A stretch of DNA of 64,000 bases from Chryseobacterium fluminis (GTDB lineage: Bacteria; Bacteroidota; Bacteroidia; Flavobacteriales; Weeksellaceae): contig NZ_CP111121.1 of assembly GCF_026314945.1 (NCBI RefSeq), forward strand, positions 4,216,001-4,280,000. The letters run 5' to 3'. Positions 7,965 to 17,109 of the stretch are shown here, piece after piece; positions within the stretch are counted from its first letter, which is position 1, and every line of letters starts with the position of its first letter. The notes beneath the pieces are model-generated. The model had not been told where the DNA came from and searched no databases. It saw only the letters and a program-made list of their open reading frames with translations. The position numbers were made by a program, and so were the translations under genes.

Positions 7965-10664
7965 ATGGCAAATAAAAAGACAATTTTTTCAGCTTCAGTT
8001 TTATTTTTTCTGGGAGCTTATGCCTTTGGACAGGAGAAAACCGATACGGTGAAAACATCAGATCTGGAGGAAGTGGTTATTTTAGGTTCAAGAAGCGGAG
8101 CAAGATCAAAAACAGACAGTCCGGTTCCCGTAGATGTTTTTAATATAAAAGAATCTTCCATCGTTTTACCTCAGACCAATATTTCACAGATTTTAAATGC
8201 AGTGGCCCCTTCGTTTACATCAACCATTCAAACCAATGCAGATGGGACCGATCATTTGGATCCGGCTCAGTTGAGAGGTTTGGGTCCGGATCAGGTACTG
8301 GTTCTGATCAATGGTAAAAGAAGACATACTTCTGCTTTGGTCAATGTCAACGGAAGTCCCGGAAGAGGAACCGTAGGTACGGATTTAAATGCAGTTCCTT
8401 CTTTCGCCATCAACAGAATAGAAGTTTTAAGAGACGGCGCTTCCGCACAGTATGGTTCTGACGCGATTGCAGGAGTTATCAATCTAGGATTGAAAAGAGA
8501 TACCGGAAAACTGACCGGTCAACTGACTTACGGTGGAAACCTGACCTCCGCGGCAAATGACCATACCGGTGATTTTGACGGGCAAAATATTCAGGTGGAT
8601 CTCAACTATGGTAACAAGATTGGCAGGAAAGGAGGCTTTTATAACATTACCTGGACTTCACAGTTCCGAAATCCGACCTACAGAGCCGGAACGGAAAGCG
8701 GAACGATTTTTAATGCGTACAATGCCATTGAAAAAAGAGCCCTGAACGACGGGGTTAATCTTTCTTCACTGTTTACCAATATCAACTCAACCCCTGATTC
8801 TCAGCAGTTGATTAATTATATACATCAATATGCTCAGGGAGTAAATTATTTTTCACAGGCCTTTCAAAATCAGATTCAGGGAGCCAATACCATTGCTGCG
8901 TTGCAGGGGATTTTGAATCAGGATGTAACCAATCAGGAACTGGACTACAGAGGCCTTTCCAGAAAAGATTACAATATGCAGGTCGGGCAGTCCAAACTGA
9001 ACAACCAACAGCTTTTTGCGAATGTGGAAGTTCCGATAAACGATCACTGGAAAGTGTACACTTTTGGAGGATACAGCTATAGAAGCGGTACTTCGGGAGG
9101 GTTTTACAGAAAACCGAACCAGAGCCGGACATTTACAGGCCTGTATATCGACGGCTACCTGCCCCAGATCGGGACAGATATTCAGGACCTTTCACTTTCT
9201 GCCGGAATCAAAGGAATTTGGGAAGGCTGGAACGTAGATTTCAGCAATACTTTCGGACAGAACGCTTTCGATTATACTATTCAGAATACGGGAAATACAT
9301 CTCTGAGGTTTGTATCTCCAAGAGAATTCCGCGCGGGAGGATTGCGTTTTTCCCAGAATACCATTAATCTGGATATTGCTAAAAAATATGATGTGTGGAG
9401 CGGTATTAATGTTGCTTTCGGAGCAGAACACCGGTACGAAAATTTCAAAATCACAGCAGGAGAGGAAGCTTCTTATGCCACGTATGATGTGAACGGAAAT
9501 GTCTGGAATAATACCACTCAGCGTCCCACAGATTTCTTTGGAAATGCCCTTGCCGGCGGTTCCCAGGTTTTTGCAGGGTTCCGACCGGAAAATGCCGTAG
9601 ATAAAAACAGGCAGTCCGTAGCGGGATATGCCGATGTAGAACTGAATTTTACCGATTGGCTCCTGGTAGATGCTGCTGCGAGATATGAAAATTATTCTGA
9701 TTTTGGTTCTACCTTTAATTATAAATTAGCATCAAGAGTCAGATTGGCTCCCAATTTGAATTTCAGATTTGCCGGTTCTACGGGATTCAGAGCGCCGTCC
9801 ATTCACCAGATTTATTATAATGTAACGTCTACCTTATTCACAGACGGGCAATTAAGGGAAGTAGGAACCTTCAGCAATGATTCTCAAATCGCTGAAGATT
9901 TTGGAATTCCGAAATTGAAACAGGAGACGTCAAAATCTGCAAGTATAGGTTTTACATACAAAATTCCGGATTTCAATCTGAGCTTTACGGCTGATGGATA
10001 TTTCACAAGAATTGATAACAGAATTGTGTTAACGGATCAGTTTACAGGTCCTTTGGTGAATACTTTAGGGGTAAACGGTGCACAGTTTTTTGCCAATTCT
10101 ATCGATACGGAAACAAAAGGGCTCGATATTGTTGTTACTCAGCAGGCACGGTTCTCGGATTTTAAGCTGGACAGTAATTTTGCGCTTAATTTAAACCATA
10201 CCCGCAAGGTCGGAGACACCCACACTTCTTCTAAACTGGAAAGCCTGGGACTGGAAAATACTTTTTTTTCAGAAAAATCAAGGGTTTATCTTGAAGAAGC
10301 GGTGCCGCAGGTGAAAGCCAGTTTATCACATAGTTTAGCCTGGAGAAATGCCAGTGTTTATTTAAGAAATACGTATTTCGGAAAAGTGACAGGGGCCGAC
10401 ATTATCGACGCTAATGGAGACGGAGTTATCGGTTTCAATGAGCATCAGAAAATTGCAGCTAAAATCATTACAGACATTTCTCTGGCCTATCAATTTACAA
10501 AAAACGTAGGGCTCACCCTGGGCGTAAACAATCTTTTTGATATTTATCCTACCGAAAACCTTCCGGCATCTACCAATAATGATCAGTTCATCTATTCACG
10601 GTCTACCTCACAGTTTGGCCAGAACGGGAGATATGTGTTTTCAAGGCTCAACATTAATTTTTAA
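7965..10664 (+). CDS. TonB-dependent outer-membrane receptor
   Basis: The ATG at 7965 (899 residues) is preferred over the one at 7920, because it directly starts the signal peptide (MANKKTIFSASVLFFLGAYAFGQ). A TonB-box-like segment (TSDLEEVVILGSR) follows. The plug domain is at residues about 50-180 (RGLGPDQVLVLINGKRRH, then RIEVLRDGASAQYGSDAIAG). The 22-strand barrel fills the rest, with the canonical NLFDIYPTE segment and a C-terminal aromatic strand (FSRLNINF). The family imports siderophores, metals, vitamins or glycans; the substrate cannot be named. There is no SusD partner next to it, and no CarboxypepD_reg N-terminal domain is visible. It is flanked by its own terminator. Confidence 0.9.
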   Translation: MANKKTIFSASVLFFLGAYAFGQEKTDTVKTSDLEEVVILGSRSGARSKTDSPVPVDVFNIKESSIVLPQTNISQILNAVAPSFTSTIQTNADGTDHLDPAQLRGLGPDQVLVLINGKRRHTSALVNVNGSPGRGTVGTDLNAVPSFAINRIEVLRDGASAQYGSDAIAGVINLGLKRDTGKLTGQLTYGGNLTSAANDHTGDFDGQNIQVDLNYGNKIGRKGGFYNITWTSQFRNPTYRAGTESGTIFNAYNAIEKRALNDGVNLSSLFTNINSTPDSQQLINYIHQYAQGVNYFSQAFQNQIQGANTIAALQGILNQDVTNQELDYRGLSRKDYNMQVGQSKLNNQQLFANVEVPINDHWKVYTFGGYSYRSGTSGGFYRKPNQSRTFTGLYIDGYLPQIGTDIQDLSLSAGIKGIWEGWNVDFSNTFGQNAFDYTIQNTGNTSLRFVSPREFRAGGLRFSQNTINLDIAKKYDVWSGINVAFGAEHRYENFKITAGEEASYATYDVNGNVWNNTTQRPTDFFGNALAGGSQVFAGFRPENAVDKNRQSVAGYADVELNFTDWLLVDAAARYENYSDFGSTFNYKLASRVRLAPNLNFRFAGSTGFRAPSIHQIYYNVTSTLFTDGQLREVGTFSNDSQIAEDFGIPKLKQETSKSASIGFTYKIPDFNLSFTADGYFTRIDNRIVLTDQFTGPLVNTLGVNGAQFFANSIDTETKGLDIVVTQQARFSDFKLDSNFALNLNHTRKVGDTHTSSKLESLGLENTFFSEKSRVYLEEAVPQVKASLSHSLAWRNASVYLRNTYFGKVTGADIIDANGDGVIGFNEHQKIAAKIITDISLAYQFTKNVGLTLGVNNLFDIYPTENLPASTNNDQFIYSRSTSQFGQNGRYVFSRLNINF

Positions 10665-10684
10665 ATAATCAAAAATCTCTACGG

Positions 10685-10722
10685 AACGGATTCAATATTT
10701 TTTTGAGTCCGTTTTGTTTTTT
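10685..10722 (+). terminator. Intrinsic terminator after the TonB receptor
   Basis: An 11-bp stem with one G:T wobble (10685-10695 with 10703-10713) encloses a 7-nt loop and is followed by TTGTTTTTTT. Confidence 0.83.
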
Positions 10723-10788
10723 TAAAGATCGCAGTTTTAAGCTTATTTTACGTCTGACTGGAGTAAATTTGTATATTTAAAGCTTAAA

Positions 10789-11616
10789 ATGATTATGATG
10801 CCTAAGATTATCACTTGTTTAGTACTGACCTTAATTTCTCTTAACGTATTTTCACAGAAAGATCATACTTTCAGTAATATTCATTACTACGATGAAAAAA
10901 TAAACAAATCAGATGTTTATATCAACGAAAGGTGTATTCTGGATCTGTACGTTCCTGAGAATGCTAAAAATTTTTCCACCATACTTTGGTTTCACGGTGG
11001 GGGCCTGACAGGAGGACAGAAAGAAATACCTGAAGCTTTAAAAAATAAAGGTGTTGCCATCATCGGGGTTAATTACAGGCTTTCTCCTAAGGTTAATGCT
11101 CCGGAATATATTAAAGATGCAGCAGCTGCTACGGCCTGGGCTTTTAAAAATATAAAAAAATACGGAGGCCGTGAAGACCTGATCTTTATTTCGGGACATT
11201 CCGCAGGCGGTTATCTTGCCGCGATGGTAGGCCTCAACAAATCTTATCTTGATACGTATGGAATTGACGCCAATAAACTGGCCGGAATTATTCCTTTCAG
11301 CGGACAGATGATTTCTCATTTTACGGCCAGAAAAGAAAAAGGGATTGATGAGCTGGACGCAAGAATTGATGACTTTGCACCCCTTCATTTTATCCGTGCC
11401 GATGCACCTCCTCTGTTGCTGATCACCGGTGACCGCGAAAAAGAATTATTGGGAAGATATGAGGAAAACGCCTACATGGCGAGAATTATGAAATTAAAGG
11501 GACATAAGGAAACGACTTTATACGAGCTGGACGGTTTTGATCATGGAGGAATGGCCCAGCCCGCATTTCCGTTACTTCTGAATGAAGTAAAAAGAGTGGA
11601 GAAACTGAAAAAATAA
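10789..11616 (+). CDS. Exported alpha/beta-hydrolase, HSL/esterase-lipase type
   Basis: This 275-residue protein has an N-terminal signal peptide (hydrophobic run TCLVLTLISLNVFS, then Q). The oxyanion-hole motif HGGG is near residue 70. The nucleophile elbow is GHSAGG near residue 142. The acid and base of the triad fall in the C-terminal segments LLITGDRE and GFDHGG. The fold and motifs fit the hormone-sensitive-lipase/BD-FAE esterase group that hydrolyses carboxyl esters; the substrate is unknown. Three closely spaced in-frame ATGs (10789, 10795, 10798) make the exact start uncertain. TAAATTTG at 10764-10771 is a plausible -7 element. Confidence 0.85.
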   Translation: MIMMPKIITCLVLTLISLNVFSQKDHTFSNIHYYDEKINKSDVYINERCILDLYVPENAKNFSTILWFHGGGLTGGQKEIPEALKNKGVAIIGVNYRLSPKVNAPEYIKDAAAATAWAFKNIKKYGGREDLIFISGHSAGGYLAAMVGLNKSYLDTYGIDANKLAGIIPFSGQMISHFTARKEKGIDELDARIDDFAPLHFIRADAPPLLLITGDREKELLGRYEENAYMARIMKLKGHKETTLYELDGFDHGGMAQPAFPLLLNEVKRVEKLKK

Positions 11617-11645
11617 AAAGACTTTCAGTTATTGGTAAAACAGGA

Positions 11646-11674
11646 TTGATTATCGCTTTGCAGGATTACTTTTG
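11646..11674 (+). promoter_or_regulatory. Promoter of the PLD-like gene
   Basis: TTG (11646-11648), 18-nt spacer, TACTTTTG (11667-11674). Matches TTG-N18-TAnnTTTG. The leader to the ATG is 48 nt. Confidence 0.6.
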
Positions 11675-11722
11675 CACAGCTTTTATTTTTAAACTTTGAT
11701 GAAATTAAATTGAGTCCGGACA

Positions 11723-12490
11723 ATGGGAATATTTTATAACAATGCGCTCTGTGATATTTACATAGGGAAGAGTGCAGGAGCAAAGCTGATGCAGGATATA
11801 CGAAATGCAAAGAGCAACGTGAAAATTGTTTCTCCCTATCTTTCGCCTTTTCTGATCAAAGAATTAATTGATCTGCACTCACGGGGAATCCGGATCAGGC
11901 TTATTACAAGCGATGAGATAGAGGATTTTTACGGTTATGACAAGAATATTCACAAGCTGATTATTCAGCATAAGCATGTCGATGAAAAAGCAAAAGAAAA
12001 ACGTGATAGCCTTGTTACGTTATCCGGAACCCTGCTTTTTGCCATGATCGGTCTGGGAGTGGTTCTGCTTCCTTTAATGTATCTTTTAAACAATTTTAAA
12101 CCGGCCTATGGTTTTATTCTCGTTGTCCTGATGTTCTTTGTGAGAGATTCTGTTGTTAAAAAGATCAAAAGAACAAAAGTTTATCATTACACCTATAAAC
12201 AGCTTTTTCCCTTTAAAGTATTTGTCTCTCCGAATAGTGGAAATTCTTTCAATAAAACATTCATTCACAGCAAAATTTATATCATCGATGATGAGGTTGC
12301 CTATATGGGCTCCCTGAATTTTACCGGAAGCGGGGTCCGGGACAATCATGAAACCCGAATCAGAACTTCGGATCCCAATGCTGTTGCCAAGATCACAGAA
12401 GAGGTGAAAGAGATTTTTTACCACTCTAACCTGGTAGAAAGAGACATTCAGTTCTGGGGAAGTCAGTTGTACGAGGAACCGGATAATTAA
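11723..12490 (+). CDS. Membrane-anchored phospholipase D-like protein with one HKD motif
   Basis: A 255-residue protein of the PLDc_2 fold. The first half (IVSPYLSPFLIKELIDLHSRG) has the PLD strand-helix pattern but no HxK. Two adjacent hydrophobic segments (about residues 99-145) interrupt the fold. The second half holds a complete HKD motif, HSKIYIIDD followed by GSLNFTGSG. Enzymes of this superfamily (nucleases, phospholipases, transferases) need two HKD motifs, so this protein would have to dimerise. The 3' end overlaps the convergent hydrolase gene by 4 bp. Function is unknown; a membrane-localised nuclease or lipid-modifying role are both possible. Confidence 0.75.
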   Translation: MGIFYNNALCDIYIGKSAGAKLMQDIRNAKSNVKIVSPYLSPFLIKELIDLHSRGIRIRLITSDEIEDFYGYDKNIHKLIIQHKHVDEKAKEKRDSLVTLSGTLLFAMIGLGVVLLPLMYLLNNFKPAYGFILVVLMFFVRDSVVKKIKRTKVYHYTYKQLFPFKVFVSPNSGNSFNKTFIHSKIYIIDDEVAYMGSLNFTGSGVRDNHETRIRTSDPNAVAKITEEVKEIFYHSNLVERDIQFWGSQLYEEPDN

Positions 12491-13509
12491 TTAATTTTCT
12501 GCGCAACGATAAAATCCACCATTTCATCGGCGAGCCGGTTCAGATCATCTTTATCCGTTGTTCTGAAACCATGATTTCCCTCTTCGACGATGGTTAAAGA
12601 ACTTTTTATATTTGCTTTCTGAAGGGCTTTCTGAAGTTGTTTTGATTGCTTTAAAGGGACAATCTTATCTTTATTCCCCTGTAAAATAAGCGTTGGAACC
12701 GCATGGTCCGCATAGGTAATGGGAGATATCGTTTTAAAATAATCGACAACTTTTCTTTTATCGCTTTTAATTTCGTAACCTGATATTCCGCGGATCAGAT
12801 TTTCTCTCAGGGTGACGATCTCTTTAGAAAACAGTCCGACAACAGATGCCGGAAATCTTCCGATCCTGGTCAGTAAAAGTTTATTTAAATCGGCAGGTCC
12901 GAAATTATTAACCACATAGCTTACCTTTGCCGAATATCCGGATAGTTCCGGAGCTCCCACGAATTCATTATCCTGAGTATACGCTGCGAGCATTGACAGA
13001 TGTGAACCGGCAGAGGCTCCGAACAGACCGATATTATTCGTATCGAAATGATAGGTTCCCGCATTCTTTCTTACCCATCGTACCGCATCCTTAGTGTCAT
13101 TTACCGGAGCGGGAAAATGGACATCTTTACTGACCAGCGTATAATCTATGCTGATAACGGCAAACTTTTTCTCAACCAGTTTCAGAATGGTATTTTCGAT
13201 ATAGTTGTCTGCATGGATGATCTTATCACCGCCGACCCAGCCGCCTCCATGAACGTAGATTACCACCGGGAAATTTTCGGCAGGCGTATTTTTCGGTCTG
13301 TAAATATCCAAATGTAAAGAATTTCCTTTTTCGTCCGTTTTATAAACCACATTTTCTGAAAAATCGGTTTTTTCCGGCAGAAGTGTGCTTTTCGGAGTTT
13401 TCGGCTCCATTGGATTTTGAGAAAAGCTTAGCGAACATAAGCCCAGGAAAAATAAAAAAAACAGGTTTATAGAAAACCTGTACATGATATTGTGATTCAT
13501 TGATTTCAT
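12487..13509 (-). CDS. Exported alpha/beta-hydrolase (BD-FAE-like esterase)
   Basis: A 340-residue exported hydrolase; the signal sequence spans roughly residues 9-30 (FSINLFFLFFLGLCSLSFS). Motifs are HGGGWVGGDK (oxyanion hole, near residue 88), GASAGSH (nucleophile elbow, near 165), LQGNKDKIV (acid) and GNHGF (base). This pattern is that of bifunctional feruloyl/acetyl-xylan-esterase-like carboxylesterases. In-frame ATGs at 13509, 13500 and 13485 leave the start ambiguous. It is the third such hydrolase within 5 kb, but the three are not close copies. Confidence 0.85.
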   Translation of the reverse strand: MKSMNHNIMYRFSINLFFLFFLGLCSLSFSQNPMEPKTPKSTLLPEKTDFSENVVYKTDEKGNSLHLDIYRPKNTPAENFPVVIYVHGGGWVGGDKIIHADNYIENTILKLVEKKFAVISIDYTLVSKDVHFPAPVNDTKDAVRWVRKNAGTYHFDTNNIGLFGASAGSHLSMLAAYTQDNEFVGAPELSGYSAKVSYVVNNFGPADLNKLLLTRIGRFPASVVGLFSKEIVTLRENLIRGISGYEIKSDKRKVVDYFKTISPITYADHAVPTLILQGNKDKIVPLKQSKQLQKALQKANIKSSLTIVEEGNHGFRTTDKDDLNRLADEMVDFIVAQKIN

Positions 13510-13529
13510 AGAATATTTTTGAAGTATTG

Positions 13530-13913
13530 TTATTTTACTAACTCCTCAAAAAGTTTACCAAAAGTAGTTTCCAGATCTTTGGATTTTCCGGGATGGGGTC
13601 TTGAAGTCTGAACGACAGAACTCCTGACGGCCGTCAGCCAACGGAAACGTTCAGGAATATCAAACTGAGCAATCGGTCCTCCGTCTTTGTTTCCTTCCGC
13701 TATTTTTTTGAAGCTTTCCAGATTCCTGGTGACGTCATCATAATCAAGCTTACTGTGCATTAATCTGAATTTATCCGGACATAGATAAAACTCTACCCTG
13801 ATAAATTTTTCTCTTTTAGAAAACATCACCAGCCCTATATTGAAAAATTCTTCCCTCTCAACTTTCGGAACCAAGCGTATGACAGCATATTCGTATATTT
13901 TATCCTCTTGCAT
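13530..13913 (-). CDS. DUF3037 domain protein, partner of the HipA-like kinase
   Basis: A 127-residue cytoplasmic protein matching the DUF3037 pattern (YAVIRLVPKVEREEFFNIGLVMF, then a short charged helix and an arginine-rich end). DUF3037 proteins typically lie directly beside a compact HipA-like kinase, as here. Its first 14 bases overlap the end of the kinase gene, so the two are cotranscribed and translationally coupled. Biochemical function is unknown; it may be a substrate or modulator of the kinase. Confidence 0.75.
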   Translation of the reverse strand: MQEDKIYEYAVIRLVPKVEREEFFNIGLVMFSKREKFIRVEFYLCPDKFRLMHSKLDYDDVTRNLESFKKIAEGNKDGGPIAQFDIPERFRWLTAVRSSVVQTSRPHPGKSKDLETTFGKLFEELVK

Positions 13914-14673
13914 TTTTAGCTTCGTTTAAAAAGATTTCAGAATTTTCTAACCTTGTTTTCAGGAATTTGAAATAAACATCACGGATTTCATCAGGTGTTT
14001 CATCAGCATCGTTCCAGTGCAGCCAGTCTTCAGGAATGGTATTGACGATCTCTCTGAAGAGATTTTCATTCAGAATTTCCTTTGCAAATTGGTCCGCTTC
14101 ATTCAGCATGGTCGCCTGGGGAAGCAACACATGGTCTTTTACATACTTGAACGGTGTTTTGGCCGCGGTGTCAAAACTTTGCCACGAATGATGGAAATAA
14201 AAAGAGGCTCCATTATCTATAATCCATAATTCTTTATTCCACATCAGCATGTTCGTGTTTTTAAAAGTACGGTCTATATTGGTGATAAATGCATCCAGCC
14301 AGACGATCTTTGAAGCCAGGAGCGGATCTGTGTTGATGCCGGGATCATACGTTATGGAGCCTGAAAGATAGTGCAGACCCAAATTGAGACCCTCAGAGTT
14401 TTTCAGCAAATCCTGAATTTCTTCATCAGCTTCTGCTCTTCCAAAATCTACATCAAGGTTGATAAAAACCAGTTCAGGTATTCTCAACCCTAGTGCTTCG
14501 GTGATTTTTCCTCCTAATAATTCGGAAATCAGCATCTTAACGCCGTGGCCTGCACCACGGAATTTCAAGACATATTTAAAATCATCATCAGCCTCTGCCA
14601 AAGCGGGAAGCGAACCTCCTTCGCGGAGAGGCAGAATGTAACGCGTGACGGTTACTGTTCTTAAATCCAACAT
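13900..14673 (-). CDS. HipA-like protein kinase
   Basis: This 257-residue protein is much shorter than the 440-residue HipA toxin. It has the kinase core: an N-terminal nucleotide-binding part (YVLKFRGAGHG with the conserved lysine), a catalytic loop (FITNIDRTFKNTN, equivalent to the HipA N-D-R-N-N segment) and a metal-binding motif WIIDNGASF (DNG in place of DFG). The HipA N-terminal domain is missing. No HipB-like HTH antitoxin lies next to it; the partner is DUF3037. Classical HipA phosphorylates GltX; the target here is unknown. Confidence 0.75.
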   Translation of the reverse strand: MLDLRTVTVTRYILPLREGGSLPALAEADDDFKYVLKFRGAGHGVKMLISELLGGKITEALGLRIPELVFINLDVDFGRAEADEEIQDLLKNSEGLNLGLHYLSGSITYDPGINTDPLLASKIVWLDAFITNIDRTFKNTNMLMWNKELWIIDNGASFYFHHSWQSFDTAAKTPFKYVKDHVLLPQATMLNEADQFAKEILNENLFREIVNTIPEDWLHWNDADETPDEIRDVYFKFLKTRLENSEIFLNEAKNARG

Positions 14674-14840
14674 ATGGCAAAAATAAGATTTTACTTTGTG
14701 TTTACGGGTATTTTTAATATTTTTAAGTGCAGAACAGATTTCGAATGAATGTTAGCGGTAAAATTTCCTGCTTTGATGATCAGATTACAGGATTTATCAT
14801 GTAGCGCAACATTCTGGAAATAAAAATACCAGGATAAAAT

Positions 14841-15689
14841 ATGAAGATCACGAAAAAGCAAAATATTATTATTTCAAATCCGGAAACCAGAGATTTTTTA
14901 GCAGATGCATTTTACCCCGAAACAGGACAAAAGCTGCCGCTGGTCATTTTTGTTCACGGTTACAAAGGGTATAAAGACTGGGGCGCCTGGAACCTGATGG
15001 CAGAAAAGTTTGCACAAGCGGGGTTCTTCTTCGTTAAGTTTAATTTTTCCCACAACGGAACTACTCTGGAGGATCCTCACAATTTTGCTGACCTGGAAGC
15101 TTTCGGAAATAATAATTACTCAAAAGAACTTTCTGATTTACGGGCAGTGATCGATTATTTTATTAAAGATGCTGAGGTTGATGCTGAGAAAATCATTTTA
15201 ATCGGTCACAGCAGGGGAGGAGGGATCTCGATTATTAATACTTATGAAGACGAACGCATCAACGGACTGATTACGCTGGCAAGTGTAGATTCTCTCGAAC
15301 GTTTTCCTAAAAATGAAGCTTTTGAAAGCTGGCAGAAAGCCGGTGTTTATTATGTTGTTAATGGAAGAACAAAACAGGAAATGCCCCATTATTACCAGTT
15401 CTTTGAAGATTTCAAAAAAGATGAGCATCGGTTTGATGTGGAAAGGGCAACCGAAATGGCAAAGGCCCATGTTCTCATCATCCATGGAACAAATGATGAA
15501 AGCGTAGCGGTTAAAAATGCTGAACATCTGCATATTTTAAATCCAAATTCGGAATTGTACCTCATCGAAAATGCCAACCATACGTTTGGCGCAAAGGAAC
15601 CCTGGCACGATGAAAATTTACCGGCTGAGTTGAAAACGGTTGTTGAAAAATGTATAGAATTTATCAATGAGAAGATTGTAAATGAATAG
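14841..15689 (+). CDS. Cytoplasmic alpha/beta-hydrolase (dienelactone-hydrolase-like)
   Basis: A 282-residue protein without a signal peptide. HGYKGYKDWG near residue 39 gives the oxyanion region, GHSRGGG near residue 119 the nucleophile elbow, HGTNDESV the acid and ANHTF the base. It resembles the S9/dienelactone-hydrolase group of small acyl hydrolases. The substrate cannot be told. It stands alone between a divergent kinase gene and a convergent flavin reductase gene and is closed by a strong hairpin. Confidence 0.8.
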   Translation: MKITKKQNIIISNPETRDFLADAFYPETGQKLPLVIFVHGYKGYKDWGAWNLMAEKFAQAGFFFVKFNFSHNGTTLEDPHNFADLEAFGNNNYSKELSDLRAVIDYFIKDAEVDAEKIILIGHSRGGGISIINTYEDERINGLITLASVDSLERFPKNEAFESWQKAGVYYVVNGRTKQEMPHYYQFFEDFKKDEHRFDVERATEMAKAHVLIIHGTNDESVAVKNAEHLHILNPNSELYLIENANHTFGAKEPWHDENLPAELKTVVEKCIEFINEKIVNE

Positions 15690-15690
15690 A

Positions 15691-15719
15691 AAAAGGAGTG
15701 ATATTATCACTCCCTTTTA
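15691..15719. terminator. Intrinsic terminator between convergent genes
   Basis: GGAGTGAT (15695-15702) pairs perfectly with ATCACTCC (15706-15713), 3-nt loop, A-run before and CTTTTATTTTT after. Confidence 0.85.
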
Positions 15720-15777
15720 TTTTTAGTGAATTACCATTAGTATTATTAAATGATAATTTTCTCCTAATATTTAAAAA

Positions 15778-16599
15778 TCATTTAATAAGAATTTTCCAGG
15801 CCTCGTCGATTTTATTTTCCAGTAATAATTTCTGAGCCTCCTGATGGATATTTTCGTCATCATAGCAATTTTCAGAAGGTAATACCTCGACATTAGCAAG
15901 CATTCCCAAATCATTTCCGGTAAACACCTGACTGTATTTAATGGAGTCCGGCAGAAGATCGAAGCCGATTCCTTTCGTTACCAATGGTTTGGGAACTTCA
16001 AAAAGATTATCTTCATTGATTCTGGAATACCAGTTTCCTCCCAGGCGCGCTACCATATCCAGTTTTTTCTGGTCGATATCACCTGTTTCATTTAGATATT
16101 CTTCCCTGATATGGATTTTCTGAACTTCACAAATCACCAGGTTTCCTGCTCCTCCCTGATCTCCCAGAGGTTTTACTTCCAATACCTTACACTCAAAGTT
16201 AACCGGGCATTCTTCAATAAGTTTAGGGGTGACCAGGTCTGCATCTTTCATGGTGAGTCCCGACTTTATAAATTCATTCACACCATTTTCATATTCCGTT
16301 GATGCTAATGAGATTTGCTGGACAATCGGAAAATTGACCGTTCCTATCACCACTTCAGGGATTTCCAGAATATTTTCCAGCGTATGCTTCGTTGTATTGT
16401 CACGAACTCTCCTGGATGGTGAAAAAATCAAAATCGGAGGAACCGTACTGAACATATTAAAAAAACTGAAGGGAGATAAATTGATAGTACCATTTTTGTC
16501 GACCGTCGAAGCCAGCGCTATCGGGCGTGGTGAAACGGCCGTCTGCATTACAGTTTGTAATTGTACCGGAGTTAATTCGGATGGAGTTACTGTTTTCAT
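15778..16599 (-). CDS. Flavin reductase family protein
   Basis: A flavin-reductase-like (FMN-binding split barrel) protein. The ATG at 16599 gives 273 residues; an upstream in-frame ATG (16614) adds five residues but sits in a palindromic region, so I prefer 16599. Motifs are TAVSPRPIALAST (the P-R-P flavin loop near residue 25), NLSPFSFFN and SPSRRVRDNTTKHTLEN. Such proteins bind FMN and reduce flavin for oxygenases or act directly as oxidoreductases. It lies downstream of fumarylacetoacetase in the same direction, so a link to aromatic catabolism is plausible; the 501-bp repeat-bounded unit now separates the two. Confidence 0.85.
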   Translation of the reverse strand: MKTVTPSELTPVQLQTVMQTAVSPRPIALASTVDKNGTINLSPFSFFNMFSTVPPILIFSPSRRVRDNTTKHTLENILEIPEVVIGTVNFPIVQQISLASTEYENGVNEFIKSGLTMKDADLVTPKLIEECPVNFECKVLEVKPLGDQGGAGNLVICEVQKIHIREEYLNETGDIDQKKLDMVARLGGNWYSRINEDNLFEVPKPLVTKGIGFDLLPDSIKYSQVFTGNDLGMLANVEVLPSENCYDDENIHQEAQKLLLENKIDEAWKILIK

Positions 16600-16648
16600 C
16601 TTTACATTTAACACTTAAGTTAAATTAGTTTTAAATTTTTGCTTTATA

Positions 16649-16688
16649 TAAGTTCACTTTAGTTTTCTAAAAATCTAAGATTTTTATT
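16649..16688 (+). repeat. Left 40-bp inverted repeat of the GxxExxY cassette
   Basis: Begins TAAGTTCACTTTAG and ends GATTTTTATT. It contains its own small palindrome (AAAAATC, 3-nt gap, GATTTTT), so the inner end can fold as a hairpin. It differs from the right copy only at position 16678. Confidence 0.85.
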
Positions 16689-17099
16689 CCTTTGGAAGTG
16701 TTTTGAAAATTTTTGAGGCAAAGGATTCACAGCCTTCATAATAAACATTGATGACATTAAAATTGATAAGAAGTGACCTTGGTAATTTTAAAAGATTCAT
16801 GTAATTAATTGTTGGGCTCTATGAATCTGATGAATTTCAGAAACAGATTTCACTTCTAAAATCACCAAATCTTCGATCAGAAAATCACATTTTAATTTAC
16901 AATCTATAAGTTTTCCCTTGTATGCAAAAGGAATTTCAAGTTCACTTTTGTAGTTTAACCCCAACAGTTCAAATTCAGTTTTCAAACATTGATGATAGAC
17001 ACTTTCATATAATCCAGGACCAGCCTGTTTATGAACTTCAATACAGGCTCCAATAATTTTATATGAAAGATCATTTATAAATTTTTGAGTTATCATCAA
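16684..17099 (-). pseudogene. GxxExxY family protein, frameshifted
   Basis: The first frame (17099 down to 16797) encodes 100 residues: a GxxExxY motif (GLYESVY, residues 29-35), then a PD-(D/E)XK-like core (KCDFLIEDLVILEVKSV with D and E-x-K). It breaks off at AQQLIT followed by TGA. The family normally continues LITYxKL and then an INFNV strand. Exactly that continuation (MNLLKLPRSLLINFNV) follows in another frame from 16800 to the stop at 16684. The pattern fits loss of about 4 nt (TATA-like) at 16798. Total coding length would be about 138 residues, the usual size. Only the truncated 100-residue form can be made now. Confidence 0.8.
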
Positions 17100-17109
17100 T
17101 TAAAAGAAA

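Noticed and set aside
10789..15689. The three alpha/beta hydrolases considered as a tandem duplication cluster
   Set aside because: Their motif contexts, lengths and export status differ, and they are in different orientations; no close paralogy is visible.
16649..16688. The left repeat regarded only as a terminator for the upstream gene
   Set aside because: The hairpin part is short and pure A/T in most of the stem, and the full 40-bp match to the right repeat cannot be explained by termination.
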